Shown here piece by piece: positions 21,066 to 29,972 of a stretch of DNA of 64,000 nucleotides; position 1 is the stretch's first letter; each line of letters opens with the position of its first letter. This DNA is from Burkholderiales bacterium 8X (lineage in GTDB: Bacteria; Pseudomonadota; Gammaproteobacteria; Burkholderiales; Burkholderiaceae_C), in NCBI GenBank assembly GCA_902506565.1, contig LR732703.1, positions 3,516,256-3,580,255 of the forward strand. The letters are read 5' to 3'. The notes under the pieces were generated by a model. It saw only the letters and a program-made list of their open reading frames with translations. It made no database searches and had not been told where the DNA came from. The position numbers and the translations under genes were made by a program.

Positions 21066-22471
21066 GTACGCCGCTTCATGAACTGAATGCCCGGGAGCTG
21101 GCTGCGGCCTACGCGAGCCGGGACCTTTCGCCGGTCGAGGTGACTCGAGCGGTGCTCGATCGCATCGAGGCCTGGGAGCCGGTGCTGAAGGCCACCTGGC
21201 TGCTGCGCCCCGAGGCAGCGCTCGAACAGGCGCAGGCGTCGGAATCCCGCTGGAAGTGCGGCGAGGCGCTCGGGCCGCTCGACGGCATACCGACCACCAT
21301 CAAGGAGAACATCGCCACCCGCGGCGACCCGATGCCTTCGGGCACCGCGGCGGTCGAGCTCTTTCCGGCGGCAACCGATGCACCGCCGGCCGCACGCCTC
21401 AAGGAAGCCGGCACGGTGATCGTCAGCAAGACCACCATGCCCGACTACGGCATGCTGTCCTCCGGCTTGTCGAGCTTTCACGCGCTCGCGCGCAATCCGT
21501 GGGACCTGACCCGCACGCCGGGCGGCAGCAGCGCCGGCGCGGGCGCCGCGGCGGCCGCCGGCTACGGCCCGCTGCACATCGGTACCGACATCGGCGGTTC
21601 GCTTCGGCTGCCGGCCGCCTGGTGCGGCATCTTCACCCTCAAGCCGAGCCTCGGCCGCATACCGATCGATCCGCCCTACATGGGCCGGGCCGCGGGGCCG
21701 ATGACCCGCACGGTCGGCGATGCCGCGCTGATGATGCAGGCGCTGGCCCGGCCGGACCCGCGCGACAGCATGAGCCTGCCCGAGCAGGCGATCGACTGGA
21801 ACGCCTTCGAGGTCGGCACCGACCATCTGCGCGGCCTTCGCATCGGCCTCCTGCTCGATGCGGGTTGCGGTCTTCCGGTCGAGCCCGAAATCCGGATGGC
21901 GGTCGAGCATGCGGCCGCCTTGTTCGAGCAGGCCGGCGCGATCGTCGAGCCGATGCGGCCCTTCATGACGCAGACCCTGCTCGACGGCATGGACCACCTG
22001 TGGCGCATGCGCTCGTTCGTCGACATGCAGGCGCTGCCGGCGGCCCGGCGCGAGAAGGTGCTGCCCTACATCCGGCAGTGGGCCGAAAGCGCCGCCTCGT
22101 TCGACGGAGAGCACGTGTTCCGCGCCTTCAGCCAGTTCCATGCGACCCGGGTCGCGGCGGTGCAGGCCTGCAGCCGGTTCGACTACGTGATCTCGCCGAC
22201 GGCGCCCAACTCGCCGGCACTGGCCGAGATGCCCTCGCCGACCAACGACCCGCTGCGGCCGCTGGAGCACATCGGCTTCACGGTGCCCTTCAACATGTCG
22301 GAGCAGCCCGCGTCTTCGATCAACTGCGGCTACACCCGCGAAGGGCTGCCGATCGGGCTGCAGATCGCCGGGCAGCGCTTCGACGACCTGGGCGTGTTGC
22401 GGGTTTCGCGTGCCTTCGAGCAGTTGCGCGAGCCGCAGCAGCCCTGGCCGGAGCCGCCGGCAGCTCGATAG
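21062..22471 (+). CDS. Amidase (amidase-signature family)
   Basis: A 469-residue hydrolase of carboxylic amides. The Ser-cisSer-Lys triad is visible: Lys81 (IPTTIKENIA), cis-Ser156 (TPGGSSAGAG) and nucleophile Ser180 (TDIGGSLRLP), with the correct 24-residue spacing between the serines. There is no signal peptide, so it is cytoplasmic. GTG start overlapping the binding-protein stop means coupled translation. The imported compound is therefore probably its substrate. It is not GatA: no gatB/gatC nearby and sequence outside the signature differs. Confidence 0.92.
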   Translation: MSTPLHELNARELAAAYASRDLSPVEVTRAVLDRIEAWEPVLKATWLLRPEAALEQAQASESRWKCGEALGPLDGIPTTIKENIATRGDPMPSGTAAVELFPAATDAPPAARLKEAGTVIVSKTTMPDYGMLSSGLSSFHALARNPWDLTRTPGGSSAGAGAAAAAGYGPLHIGTDIGGSLRLPAAWCGIFTLKPSLGRIPIDPPYMGRAAGPMTRTVGDAALMMQALARPDPRDSMSLPEQAIDWNAFEVGTDHLRGLRIGLLLDAGCGLPVEPEIRMAVEHAAALFEQAGAIVEPMRPFMTQTLLDGMDHLWRMRSFVDMQALPAARREKVLPYIRQWAESAASFDGEHVFRAFSQFHATRVAAVQACSRFDYVISPTAPNSPALAEMPSPTNDPLRPLEHIGFTVPFNMSEQPASSINCGYTREGLPIGLQIAGQRFDDLGVLRVSRAFEQLREPQQPWPEPPAAR

Positions 22472-22554
22472 CGCAAGCAGCCGGATAGCCTGGCTTCCGC
22501 CGAGGATTTCCGCAGCCACGAAGCACGAGCCGCAGGCCTGGAGACAATCGTTCG

Positions 22555-23865
22555 ATGCAGGACAGCCTTGGCAATCCGGTGACCGTCTCCGGCGAACGCG
22601 GCCTCGCTGCCGTCAATGCCTTCGTCGACGGATTCATCTCATGCGAGTCGCGGGTGGCCGACGTCCTGGCGGGCGCCGACGATCCGGGCCCGATCGTGCA
22701 GGCCTACTGCGGCGCAGTGCACCTGTTCGCCGAATCGGCGGATGGTCCCGGGGCAGCGGCGCCCTTCATCGACCGTGCACTGGCGGGCGTGGCAGCGGTG
22801 ACACCGCGAGAGGCGCGCTTCGTCCAGGCCGTGGCGGCCTGGCATCGCGGCGAGGTGGATGCCGCCATCGAGCTGCACCATCTCCAGGCCCGCGAGCATC
22901 CGCGCGACCTGGCTTCGCTCAAGCTCGGCCAGTACCACTGCTTCAACATCGGCGACATGGACGGCATGCTCCGGATGGCGCTCGCCGCGCATCCGGCGGC
23001 GGACGACGTGCCCTACCTGCACGGCATGACCGCCTTCGGCTACGAGCAATGCAACCGGCTGGCAGAAGCCGAAGCCAGTGCCCGCCGAGCCATCGGCATG
23101 CTTCGCAAGGAACCGTGGGCGCATCACGCGCTCGGTCATGTGCTGCTCACGCAAGGAAGGCTGGCCGAGGGCCTGGCCTTCATGCGCAGCGTGAGCGACA
23201 CCTGGACCGGGCTCAACTCCTTCATGGTCACGCACAACTGGTGGCACCTGGCCCTGTTCCTGATCGACCTTGGCCACCATGCCGAAGCGCTGGAGGTCTA
23301 CGACCGACACGCCTGGGGCGTCGCCAAGGACTACTCGCAGGACCAGATCGGCGCCGTGTCGCTGCTGGCGCGACTCGAACTGGCCGGCATCGATGTCGGC
23401 AATCGTTGGGCCGACGTGGCCGAGCACCTGCGTGCGCGCACCGACGATCACGTGCTGCCGTTCCTGGACCTGCAGTACCTGTACGGGCTCGCGCGAGCCG
23501 GCCTGCCGGAAGCGGATGCGCTTCTGGCCGGCATCGAGGCTCATGCGAGGGATCCGAAGACACTGCATGTCGAGGCATGGAAGCAGGTCTGCGTACCGGC
23601 GGCGCACGGCCTCAGGGCCTTCGTTGCGGGTTCTTATCTGGAGGCGGCCGATCGACTCGGCCCGACCTTGCCGCTCATGGTCCAGATCGGCGGCAGCCAT
23701 GCGCAGCGCGATCTCTTCGACCAGATCTACCTCGAAGCCCTGCTGCGTGCCGGCACGGACGAATCGCTTGCAACGGCGCGCGCCGTGCTCGGACCGCTGC
23801 GCGACGCGCAACCCGAATCGTTGCGGATCCGGGCCAAGTCGGAAGCGGCCGGCCTGGCTGTCTGA
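22555..23865 (+). CDS. Tetratricopeptide-repeat protein 38 (TTC38)-like protein
   Basis: A 436-residue cytoplasmic protein of helical repeats. Segments such as HLQAREHPRDLASLKLGQYH, LHGMTAFGYEQCNRLAEAEA, PWAHHALGHVLLTQGRLAEG and the MVTHNWWHLALFLIDLG block are typical of TTC38-family proteins, which lack a known biochemical activity. It follows the amidase on the same strand after 83 bases, so it may belong to the same transcriptional unit. Confidence 0.82.
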   Translation: MQDSLGNPVTVSGERGLAAVNAFVDGFISCESRVADVLAGADDPGPIVQAYCGAVHLFAESADGPGAAAPFIDRALAGVAAVTPREARFVQAVAAWHRGEVDAAIELHHLQAREHPRDLASLKLGQYHCFNIGDMDGMLRMALAAHPAADDVPYLHGMTAFGYEQCNRLAEAEASARRAIGMLRKEPWAHHALGHVLLTQGRLAEGLAFMRSVSDTWTGLNSFMVTHNWWHLALFLIDLGHHAEALEVYDRHAWGVAKDYSQDQIGAVSLLARLELAGIDVGNRWADVAEHLRARTDDHVLPFLDLQYLYGLARAGLPEADALLAGIEAHARDPKTLHVEAWKQVCVPAAHGLRAFVAGSYLEAADRLGPTLPLMVQIGGSHAQRDLFDQIYLEALLRAGTDESLATARAVLGPLRDAQPESLRIRAKSEAAGLAV

Positions 23866-23897
23866 CGACCTGACTGCGTGACCGCCACGCGGCCAGG

Positions 23898-24584
23898 TTA
23901 CTTCAAGTGCCGCCGCTGGTCGTAGGTGGGCTGATCCGGCAGGTCGGCCAGGTGCCGGATGTCCGCCCAGTCGAGGATCTCGATCTGCTCGGGCGCAGCC
24001 GGATCGGCGATCCGGATCCGGTTGAAGCCGGCATTGGGTATGTCGCTTTGCCGCGGCCCGTTCAAGCCGAGGCCACGCGCCGTGCGCCAGACCATGTCGA
24101 GCACGCCGCCGTGCGTCACGATCATGACCCGCTCGCCGCGATGCGCAGCCACGATGCCGCCGAGCGCATCCATGATGCGGGTATGAAACTGCCGTGCCGA
24201 TTCGCCTTCGGGCATGGCGTGTTCTTCGCGGAACTGCAGCCAGTCTTCCCAGGCGCGCGGATGCAGCGCCTGGATTTCGTCGGCTCGCATGCCCTCGACC
24301 AGGCCGAAGCTCTGTTCGCGCAGCTTGACCGAGGTCGTCACTTCGAGGGTCAGGTGGCGCGCCGCCGGCGCCGCGGTCTGCTGAGCCCGCATCAGGTCAC
24401 TGCTGATCAGGTGCGCGACCGGCTCGTCGGCCACTCGAAGGCCGAGCCTTCGGGCCTGCTCGTGGCCCATGTCGTTGAGCGGCACGTCGATGTGCCCCTG
24501 GAAGCGCAGCTGGCGGTTCCAGTCGGTTTCGCCGTGGCGGATGAGGATCAGTTCGGTGGTGGTGGATTCGATGGGCGTCGGCAT
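23898..24584 (-). CDS. Histidine phosphatase family protein (phosphoglycerate mutase-like)
   Basis: A 228-residue member of the phosphoglycerate-mutase superfamily. The phosphohistidine motif LIRHGETDWN lies about residues 13-22. A QTAAPAARHL segment follows, then the catalytic Glu region LREQSFGLVEGM and second catalytic His in VMIVTHGGVLD. It is cofactor-independent-looking (GpmB/CobC-like), so substrate is uncertain. It is convergent with the TTC38-like gene and divergent from the hydrolase at 24625. Confidence 0.88.
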   Translation of the reverse strand: MPTPIESTTTELILIRHGETDWNRQLRFQGHIDVPLNDMGHEQARRLGLRVADEPVAHLISSDLMRAQQTAAPAARHLTLEVTTSVKLREQSFGLVEGMRADEIQALHPRAWEDWLQFREEHAMPEGESARQFHTRIMDALGGIVAAHRGERVMIVTHGGVLDMVWRTARGLGLNGPRQSDIPNAGFNRIRIADPAAPEQIEILDWADIRHLADLPDQPTYDQRRHLK

Positions 24585-24624
24585 GGGTCGCCTATTGTCT
24601 TCGGCTTCCAGCAGAATTCGCCCG

Positions 24625-25344
24625 ATGCATCGTCTTGTTCTACTCCCCGGCCTCGCCTGCGACGAGCGCCTCTGGCAGGCACAGCTTCCGCTGCTGCAGG
24701 CATCCTTCGACGTCCGAGTGACCGATGTCCATCGGCGCCATGCCGACATCGGCTCGATGGCCGCCGCGCTGCTCGCCGAGCATCCGGGCCGTCTGGTGCT
24801 TTGCGGCGCATCGATGGGCGGCATGATCGCGATGGAGGCCGCGCGCCAGGCCCCGGGCCGCGTGGCCGCCATGGCCTTGCTCGGCACCAATGCCAGCCCC
24901 GAGACGCCAGACATGTACCAGCTGCGCGAATCCGCGATCGAGCTGTTCGAGCGCGGCGAGGCGCGCGACGTGATCCAGTTCAATGCAGGCTTCGCCTTCG
25001 CGCCGGCACAGGCGGAAGACACGGCGCTGGTCAAACGGTACGTCGAGATGATCCTCGATGGCGGTGTCGAGCAGCTGATTCGCCAGAACCGCGCGGTGAT
25101 GAAGCGGCCGGATGCCCTCGCGCACCTGCCGGCGCTCGCGTGCCCCTTGCTGGTGATGTGCGGTGACGCCGACCGGCTGACGCCGCCGGAGCATTCGCGC
25201 GCCATCGCGGCCGCCGTGCCGCATGCCGAGCTCGAATGGATCGCGGGCTGCGGCCACATGTTGACCATGGAGAAGCCCGATGCCGTCAACGCCAAGCTCA
25301 TGGCCTGGCTCCGCCACCTGGCAGAAAGCGGCGTGCTTCGCTGA
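24625..25344 (+). CDS. Alpha/beta hydrolase
   Basis: A 239-residue alpha/beta-fold hydrolase. The N-terminal LVLLPGLACDERLW holds the oxyanion-loop region. The nucleophile elbow is GASMGG, the acid is in MCGDADRLTPP, and the catalytic His is in GCGHMLTMEKPD. No signal peptide. Substrate unknown. It is divergent from the histidine phosphatase with 40 bases between starts and convergent with pcp. Confidence 0.88.
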   Translation: MHRLVLLPGLACDERLWQAQLPLLQASFDVRVTDVHRRHADIGSMAAALLAEHPGRLVLCGASMGGMIAMEAARQAPGRVAAMALLGTNASPETPDMYQLRESAIELFERGEARDVIQFNAGFAFAPAQAEDTALVKRYVEMILDGGVEQLIRQNRAVMKRPDALAHLPALACPLLVMCGDADRLTPPEHSRAIAAAVPHAELEWIAGCGHMLTMEKPDAVNAKLMAWLRHLAESGVLR

Positions 25345-25353
25345 AGAAAAAGC

Positions 25354-26061
25354 TCAGTGCAGCTGTCCGCCGCCGAGCTGCACGTCCTCGTGCACCGAAA
25401 GCGCAGTGGCGATCATGATCCGCAAGCCTCGGACGATCGATTCCATCGCCATGCTGGGCGCCGATGGAAAGCGCACCGCCTGCTCCGGCAGGTAGGGAAC
25501 GTGCACGAACCCGCCGCGGATTCGTTGCTCGCCACCGTGGGCCTTCGAGGCAAGGCGATGCATCAAGCCGAAGAACAGGTGATTGCAGACGAAGGTGCCG
25601 GCGCTGTTCGACACCGCCGCCGGAACGCCGGCAAGCCGGAGGTCGCGCACCATCGCCTTGATCGGCAAGGTCGAGAAGTAGGCGGCCGGCGCGCCCGCGA
25701 TAACGGGTTGATCGATCGGCTGGCAGCCGGCGTTGTCGCAGATGCGGCCGTCGTCGATGTTGATCGCGATCCGCTCGGGCGTGATCTCGCTGCGGCCGCC
25801 TGCCTGGCCGATGCAGAGCACCAGCTCCGGGCGGAGTTCGTCGATGGCCGCATCGAGCTCGCGCAAGGAGGCACCGAACACGCAGGAGATGCGGCGCGAA
25901 TGCACGGTGGCGCCCTCGCATTGCCAGCCATCCAGCGCGCGCACCGCCTCCCAGGACGGGTTCAAGCTCTCCGCATCGAAGGGCTCGAAGCCGGTCAGGA
26001 GCACGCGGCGCGGGCTCGTCGCGCCGAGGCTGGGTACCGAATCGGCGGAGCCTTTGGTCAT
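25354..26061 (-). CDS. pcp: Pyroglutamyl-peptidase I
   Basis: A cytoplasmic cysteine peptidase that removes N-terminal 5-oxoproline from peptides. The 235-residue protein has [20 protein letters not shown] near the N terminus, the catalytic Glu region [12 protein letters not shown], and the nucleophile in [14 protein letters not shown]; the catalytic His is probably in VHVPYLP. The ATG at 26061 overlaps the pxpA stop (ATGA). Being translationally coupled to 5-oxoprolinase genes, it probably supplies their substrate. Confidence 0.93.
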   Translation of the reverse strand: MTKGSADSVPSLGATSPRRVLLTGFEPFDAESLNPSWEAVRALDGWQCEGATVHSRRISCVFGASLRELDAAIDELRPELVLCIGQAGGRSEITPERIAINIDDGRICDNAGCQPIDQPVIAGAPAAYFSTLPIKAMVRDLRLAGVPAAVSNSAGTFVCNHLFFGLMHRLASKAHGGEQRIRGGFVHVPYLPEQAVRFPSAPSMAMESIVRGLRIMIATALSVHEDVQLGGGQLH

Positions 26062-26831
26062 GCCGAGGCGGTCGCCTTGTCGGATGACGGCGGCGCCATG
26101 GCGCAGACCGTGATGCCCTCGGCCGCAAGCCGCTCGCGGATGCGCCGCGCGAAGGCCAGGGCATGCGCGCCATCGCCGTGCAGGCAGACGCTTTGCGCAT
26201 TGACCGGCACCACGCTGCCGTCGATCGCGGTAACCCGCCGATCCCGCACCAGCGAGAGCGTCTGCGCCAGCGACTGGGCCTCGTCCTCGATCAGCGCACC
26301 CGGCTGGCTGCGTGGCACCAGGCTGCCGTCCGGCATGTAGCCACGGTCGGCGAAGACCTCCTCCACCGGTTCGAGCCCGGCCTGCCGCGCGGCCGTGATC
26401 ATGCCGCTTGCTGCCAACCCGAAGAAACGCAGCTTCGGATCGAAGAGGCGGACCGCCTCGCAAAGCGCCGCGGCCAGCTCGGGCTCCTTCACGGCCTGGT
26501 TGTAGAGCTGGCCATGCGGCTTGACGTGCGAAAGGGTTCCGCCCTCGGCCTTCACGATCGCAGCCAGCGCGCCGATCTGGTAGAGCGTTCCGGCGATGAT
26601 TTCATCGGTCGGCAGATGCATGGTGCTCCGGCCGAAGTTGGCGCGATCCGGAAAGCTCGGATGCGCGCCGATGGCCACGCCGTTCTGCAAGGCCCAGCGC
26701 ACGCATTGGCGCATGGTGCGGGCATCGCCGGCATGCCAGCCGCACGCGATGTTGGCCGAGCTGACGAGGCCGAGCAGCGCTTCGTCGTTCTCGCATCCTT
26801 CGCCGAGGTCGGCATTCAGGTCAATCTGCAT
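26058..26831 (-). CDS. pxpA: 5-oxoprolinase subunit A (LamB/YcsF family)
   Basis: One part of the bacterial ATP-dependent 5-oxoprolinase PxpABC, which opens 5-oxoproline to glutamate. The 257-residue protein opens [20 protein letters not shown], and the conserved [26 protein letters not shown] and [14 protein letters not shown] blocks follow. Two adjacent ATGs exist at 26834 and 26831. I chose 26831 because the GGAG site is then 6 bases away. It overlaps pxpC by 11 bases and pcp by 4. Confidence 0.94.
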   Translation of the reverse strand: MQIDLNADLGEGCENDEALLGLVSSANIACGWHAGDARTMRQCVRWALQNGVAIGAHPSFPDRANFGRSTMHLPTDEIIAGTLYQIGALAAIVKAEGGTLSHVKPHGQLYNQAVKEPELAAALCEAVRLFDPKLRFFGLAASGMITAARQAGLEPVEEVFADRGYMPDGSLVPRSQPGALIEDEAQSLAQTLSLVRDRRVTAIDGSVVPVNAQSVCLHGDGAHALAFARRIRERLAAEGITVCAMAPPSSDKATASA

Positions 26832-27924
26832 CATTTGCTCCTTCGCCGGCATTCTGTGATGGCGCCGGCCAGCCTGCATGACGCAAGCTGCGCGCCACGC
26901 CTGCGAGCAGGGACTGCTGCTGCTGCCAGGCAGCGAGCGCCTGGGCGGCATCCACCCGCGCGAATCGCAAATGGCCGCCGATCGGCGCAGAGGCCAGTCG
27001 CCACAAGTCGGCACGAATCACCGCGCCGATGCGTGGGTAGCCGCCGGTGGTCTGCGAATCTCCCATCAGCACGATCGGCTGGCCGGAAGGCGGGACCTGG
27101 ATCGTGCCCGGGACGACGCCGGAGGACAGCATGTCGACGCTCCGACTGCGCTCGAGCACCGGTCCTTCGAGACGGTTGCCCATCCGGCTGCTTTGCGGCG
27201 TGATCCGCCAACGGGATTGCCAGAAGGCGTCCTTCGATGCCTCGGTGAATTGCTCGCACTCCGGGCCGGGCATCACCCGAAGGACCAACGTCGCGTCCGC
27301 ACCGGCTCCGCTTCGAGCGGTGCGATCGGAGTCCGGCGAGCTCGCACCGGATGCTTTGCCATTGTCCAGGTTCCAGAGCGGCATTCGGACACCGAAGCGC
27401 CGGCGCGCAAGCTGCTCCGCATCGAGCTCGCTCGGGCCGAGCGGCAAGGCATCGCCACGCCTGAGCGCGCGACCCTCTAAGCCGCCGAAGCCCGCCTTGA
27501 GGTCGGTGCTGCGCGAGCCGAGAACCATCTGCACGTCGATGCCGCCTGCCACTGCCAGCCAGCTTCGAAGCCCCGGCTTCGGCTGCCATTCGTTCTGCAT
27601 GCCGAGCCTCAGCACCTGCCCTTCCGCGACCGGCAGGCTCCACCCGGGCCAAACCGGCTGCCCGTCGAGCCGGGCCGCAAAGTCGTCACCCGCAAGCGCG
27701 ATGCGACAGGCCCGCTCGAAACGGATTTCGCAGCCGCCCATGGTGAGTTCCAGCCCGGCCGCGCCGGCCGCATTGCCGACCAGCCAATTCGCGATCTGGA
27801 GGCCGATCGGGTCGAGCGCTCCGCCCGGACAAATGCCACGCTCGCGGTGGCCGTGCCGGCCGAGGTCCTGCACCGACGCCAGCATGCCCGGCCGCAAGAT
27901 CGTCAGGCCGACGCTGCCGTTCAT
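26821..27924 (-). CDS. pxpC: 5-oxoprolinase subunit C (biotin-dependent carboxyltransferase-like)
   Basis: The 367-residue PxpC/KipA-type subunit of 5-oxoprolinase. It begins with the family pattern [20 protein letters not shown], followed by [17 protein letters not shown] and GGCEIRF. Near the C terminus come [20 protein letters not shown] and [13 protein letters not shown]. It overlaps pxpB by 4 bases (ATGA) and pxpA by 11, consistent with stoichiometric production of the complex. Confidence 0.94.
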   Translation of the reverse strand: MNGSVGLTILRPGMLASVQDLGRHGHRERGICPGGALDPIGLQIANWLVGNAAGAAGLELTMGGCEIRFERACRIALAGDDFAARLDGQPVWPGWSLPVAEGQVLRLGMQNEWQPKPGLRSWLAVAGGIDVQMVLGSRSTDLKAGFGGLEGRALRRGDALPLGPSELDAEQLARRRFGVRMPLWNLDNGKASGASSPDSDRTARSGAGADATLVLRVMPGPECEQFTEASKDAFWQSRWRITPQSSRMGNRLEGPVLERSRSVDMLSSGVVPGTIQVPPSGQPIVLMGDSQTTGGYPRIGAVIRADLWRLASAPIGGHLRFARVDAAQALAAWQQQQSLLAGVARSLRHAGWPAPSQNAGEGANDAD

Positions 27925-28589
27925 GCCTCGACGCTTTCGACGACGAAACGCACCCGGTCGCCGGGTCTCAGCAAGGTCGGCTCTTCGGCGCGCGGGTCGA
28001 AGAGTTCGAGCCGGGTCCGACCGATCAACTGCCAGCCGCCGGGCGAGACCAGCGGATAGACGCCGGTCTGCTCGCCGCCGATGCCGACCGAGCGCGCCGG
28101 GACTGCAAGCCGCGGCTCGGCTCGGCGTGGGGTCGCGAGCTCGGGAGGCAGACCGCCCATGAAGGCGAATCCGGGCAGGAATCCCAGGAGGTAGACCACG
28201 TACTCCGCCGCGCTGTGGCGGCGCACGACTTCGGCGGCGGCCAGGCCGGTATGCGTGGCGACCGCCGCCAGGTCGGGCCCGGACTCGCCGCCGTAGGCGA
28301 CCGGAATCTCGATCCGGCGGCCCTCGATGGCCGCGCCTTCGAGTTGGGGCCACGCGGCCAGCACCTGGATCTCGAGTTCGGCCGCGTCGATCTGGGCCGG
28401 ATCGAAGACCAGGGTGAGGTTGTTCATGCCCGGCAGCGCCTCGCGCATGCCGCGCCACCGAAGGGCTTCTTGCGCCAGTGCCCAGATCTTTCGCTGCATG
28501 GGAAGCAGGGCCGGCGCCGGCAGGGTGCAGACCAACGCCGCGTCGCCGAGGGCATGAAGCCGCAGCGGCGCCTCGGACACGGCGCTCAT
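27921..28589 (-). CDS. pxpB: 5-oxoprolinase subunit B (KipI-like)
   Basis: The 222-residue PxpB/KipI-type subunit. The conserved [40 protein letters not shown] and [21 protein letters not shown] segments are all present. Its ATG overlaps the coaD stop by 4 bases, so the oxoprolinase genes are joined directly to the coenzyme A gene. Confidence 0.94.
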   Translation of the reverse strand: MSAVSEAPLRLHALGDAALVCTLPAPALLPMQRKIWALAQEALRWRGMREALPGMNNLTLVFDPAQIDAAELEIQVLAAWPQLEGAAIEGRRIEIPVAYGGESGPDLAAVATHTGLAAAEVVRRHSAAEYVVYLLGFLPGFAFMGGLPPELATPRRAEPRLAVPARSVGIGGEQTGVYPLVSPGGWQLIGRTRLELFDPRAEEPTLLRPGDRVRFVVESVEA

Positions 28590-29116
28590 GGCGCCGGCTG
28601 TTCCTTGCCGGTCTCCGGTGCGGCGCGGCCGACCTTCTTCATCAACGCCTCCTGCACCGCCGGGGAGACGAACTTGTCGACTTCGCCGCCCAGCATCGCG
28701 ATCTCGCGGACGAAGGTGCTGGAGATGAACTGGTACTTGTCGCTTGGGGTGAGGAACACGGTCTCGACGTTCGGCATCAGGGACCGGTTCATGCCGGCGA
28801 GCTGGAACTCGTAGTCGAAGTCGGTGACGGCCCGGAGGCCGCGCACCATGGCCTTGCCGCCGCGCTCGACCACGAAGTCGCGCAGCAGGCCCGAAAAACT
28901 CTCGACCGTGACCTGGTCGCTATAGGGCCTGACGGCATCGCGCGCCATGTCGATGCGCTCCTGGAGCGTGAAGAGCGCCTTCTTGTGATGCCCCGCCGCG
29001 ACCGCGACGATGACCTTCGAGAAGAGCTGGGTGGCGCGGCGAACCACGTCTTCGTGGCCGAGCGTCATCGGGTCGAAGGTGCCGGGATAGACCGCAATCA
29101 CGTTGCTGCTGGACAT
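28586..29116 (-). CDS. coaD: Pantetheine-phosphate adenylyltransferase (CoaD)
   Basis: This nucleotidyltransferase makes dephospho-CoA, the penultimate step of coenzyme A synthesis. The 176-residue protein has the [16 protein letters not shown] motif (TxGH) near residue 10, [20 protein letters not shown] in the middle, and the [10 protein letters not shown] motif. rsmD-coaD linkage is widespread. The 4-base overlap with pxpB is less usual. The last 15 or so residues are a Pro/Glu-rich tail beyond the usual length. Confidence 0.97.
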   Translation of the reverse strand: MSSSNVIAVYPGTFDPMTLGHEDVVRRATQLFSKVIVAVAAGHHKKALFTLQERIDMARDAVRPYSDQVTVESFSGLLRDFVVERGGKAMVRGLRAVTDFDYEFQLAGMNRSLMPNVETVFLTPSDKYQFISSTFVREIAMLGGEVDKFVSPAVQEALMKKVGRAAPETGKEQPAP

Positions 29117-29167
29117 GGTCGATGGCTCCTCGTGCAGTTGTGCGGTTGGTGCGGTTGGGTCGGCGGA

Positions 29168-29911
29168 TTATGCCGTCGGCGATGACGGCTCTCGTGACGG
29201 CTCTTGCGCCCCGTCCGGCTCTGCCGGCTGCACGGACTGCGCTGGCTTCAGCAGGTGCGCATGCACCGCGCCGGCCTTGAGGTGCCGAAAAACCGCGAGG
29301 CCCAGTGCTCCGAGTTCCTCGTCCGGCCAGCGCCTGCCGGCCTCGAGGTAGATGACGCCACCGGGCGACAAGGCCCGCATCGCGGCTCGCAGCGCAGGCA
29401 GGTAAAGATCGGGGCTCTCGAACGGCGGATCGAGGAACACCACGTTCTGGCTGCCGGGAACCGCACGGTCGAGCACGCTGACACCGTTGCCGCGCTCGAT
29501 GCGAAGCGCCTCCGCGCCGAGCTTGGTCTTGATGGCCTGCAACTGCGCGACCAGCGCGGCGTCCTGCTCGCAGAGCAGCACGCCCGCGGCACCGCGGGAT
29601 GCGGCTTCGATGCCGAGCGCGCCAGTGCCGGCAAAGGCATCGATGCAGCGCCAGCCGGGCAGCTCGCCGCCGCCGGCACCGGCGAGGCTGGCGAGCCAGT
29701 TGAAGAGGGTTTCGCGCACCCGGTCGGGCGTCGGGCGAAGACCGGGCTTGTCGGCCACGGCGAGGCGGGTTCGCTTCCACTGGCCGCCGATGATGCGAAT
29801 GACGTGCGGCGCCTTGGCCAGCTTGGCGGCCTGCACGGTGCGGGCGGACCGTTCGGGCTTGGCGGACGAGGACGAGGGACTGGAGCGGGGAGCGCGGGAT
29901 GAGGCTTTCAC
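29168..29911 (-). CDS. rsmD: 16S rRNA (guanine(966)-N(2))-methyltransferase RsmD
   Basis: RsmD methylates G966 of 16S rRNA in the assembled small subunit. The 247-residue protein has a basic, Ser/Ala-rich N-terminal extension of about 35 residues before the family start IRIIGGQWKRTRLAV. RPTPDRVRETLFNWL, the SAM site CIDAFAGTGALGIEAASRGA, and the catalytic VVFLDPPFE follow. It lies downstream of two M16 peptidase genes and upstream of coaD on the same strand. Confidence 0.95.
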   Translation of the reverse strand: MKASSRAPRSSPSSSSAKPERSARTVQAAKLAKAPHVIRIIGGQWKRTRLAVADKPGLRPTPDRVRETLFNWLASLAGAGGGELPGWRCIDAFAGTGALGIEAASRGAAGVLLCEQDAALVAQLQAIKTKLGAEALRIERGNGVSVLDRAVPGSQNVVFLDPPFESPDLYLPALRAAMRALSPGGVIYLEAGRRWPDEELGALGLAVFRHLKAGAVHAHLLKPAQSVQPAEPDGAQEPSREPSSPTA

Positions 29912-29972
29912 GCGCAGAGCTTAACGGCAATGCCTCTCTGCGAAGCGCAAGCGAACACCGCCGACGGGGCCA

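Noticed and set aside
29913..29942. Inverted repeat CGCAGAG / CTCTGCG between rsmD and the M16 gene
   Set aside because: The loop is 16 bases and no T run follows, so it is not a convincing terminator.
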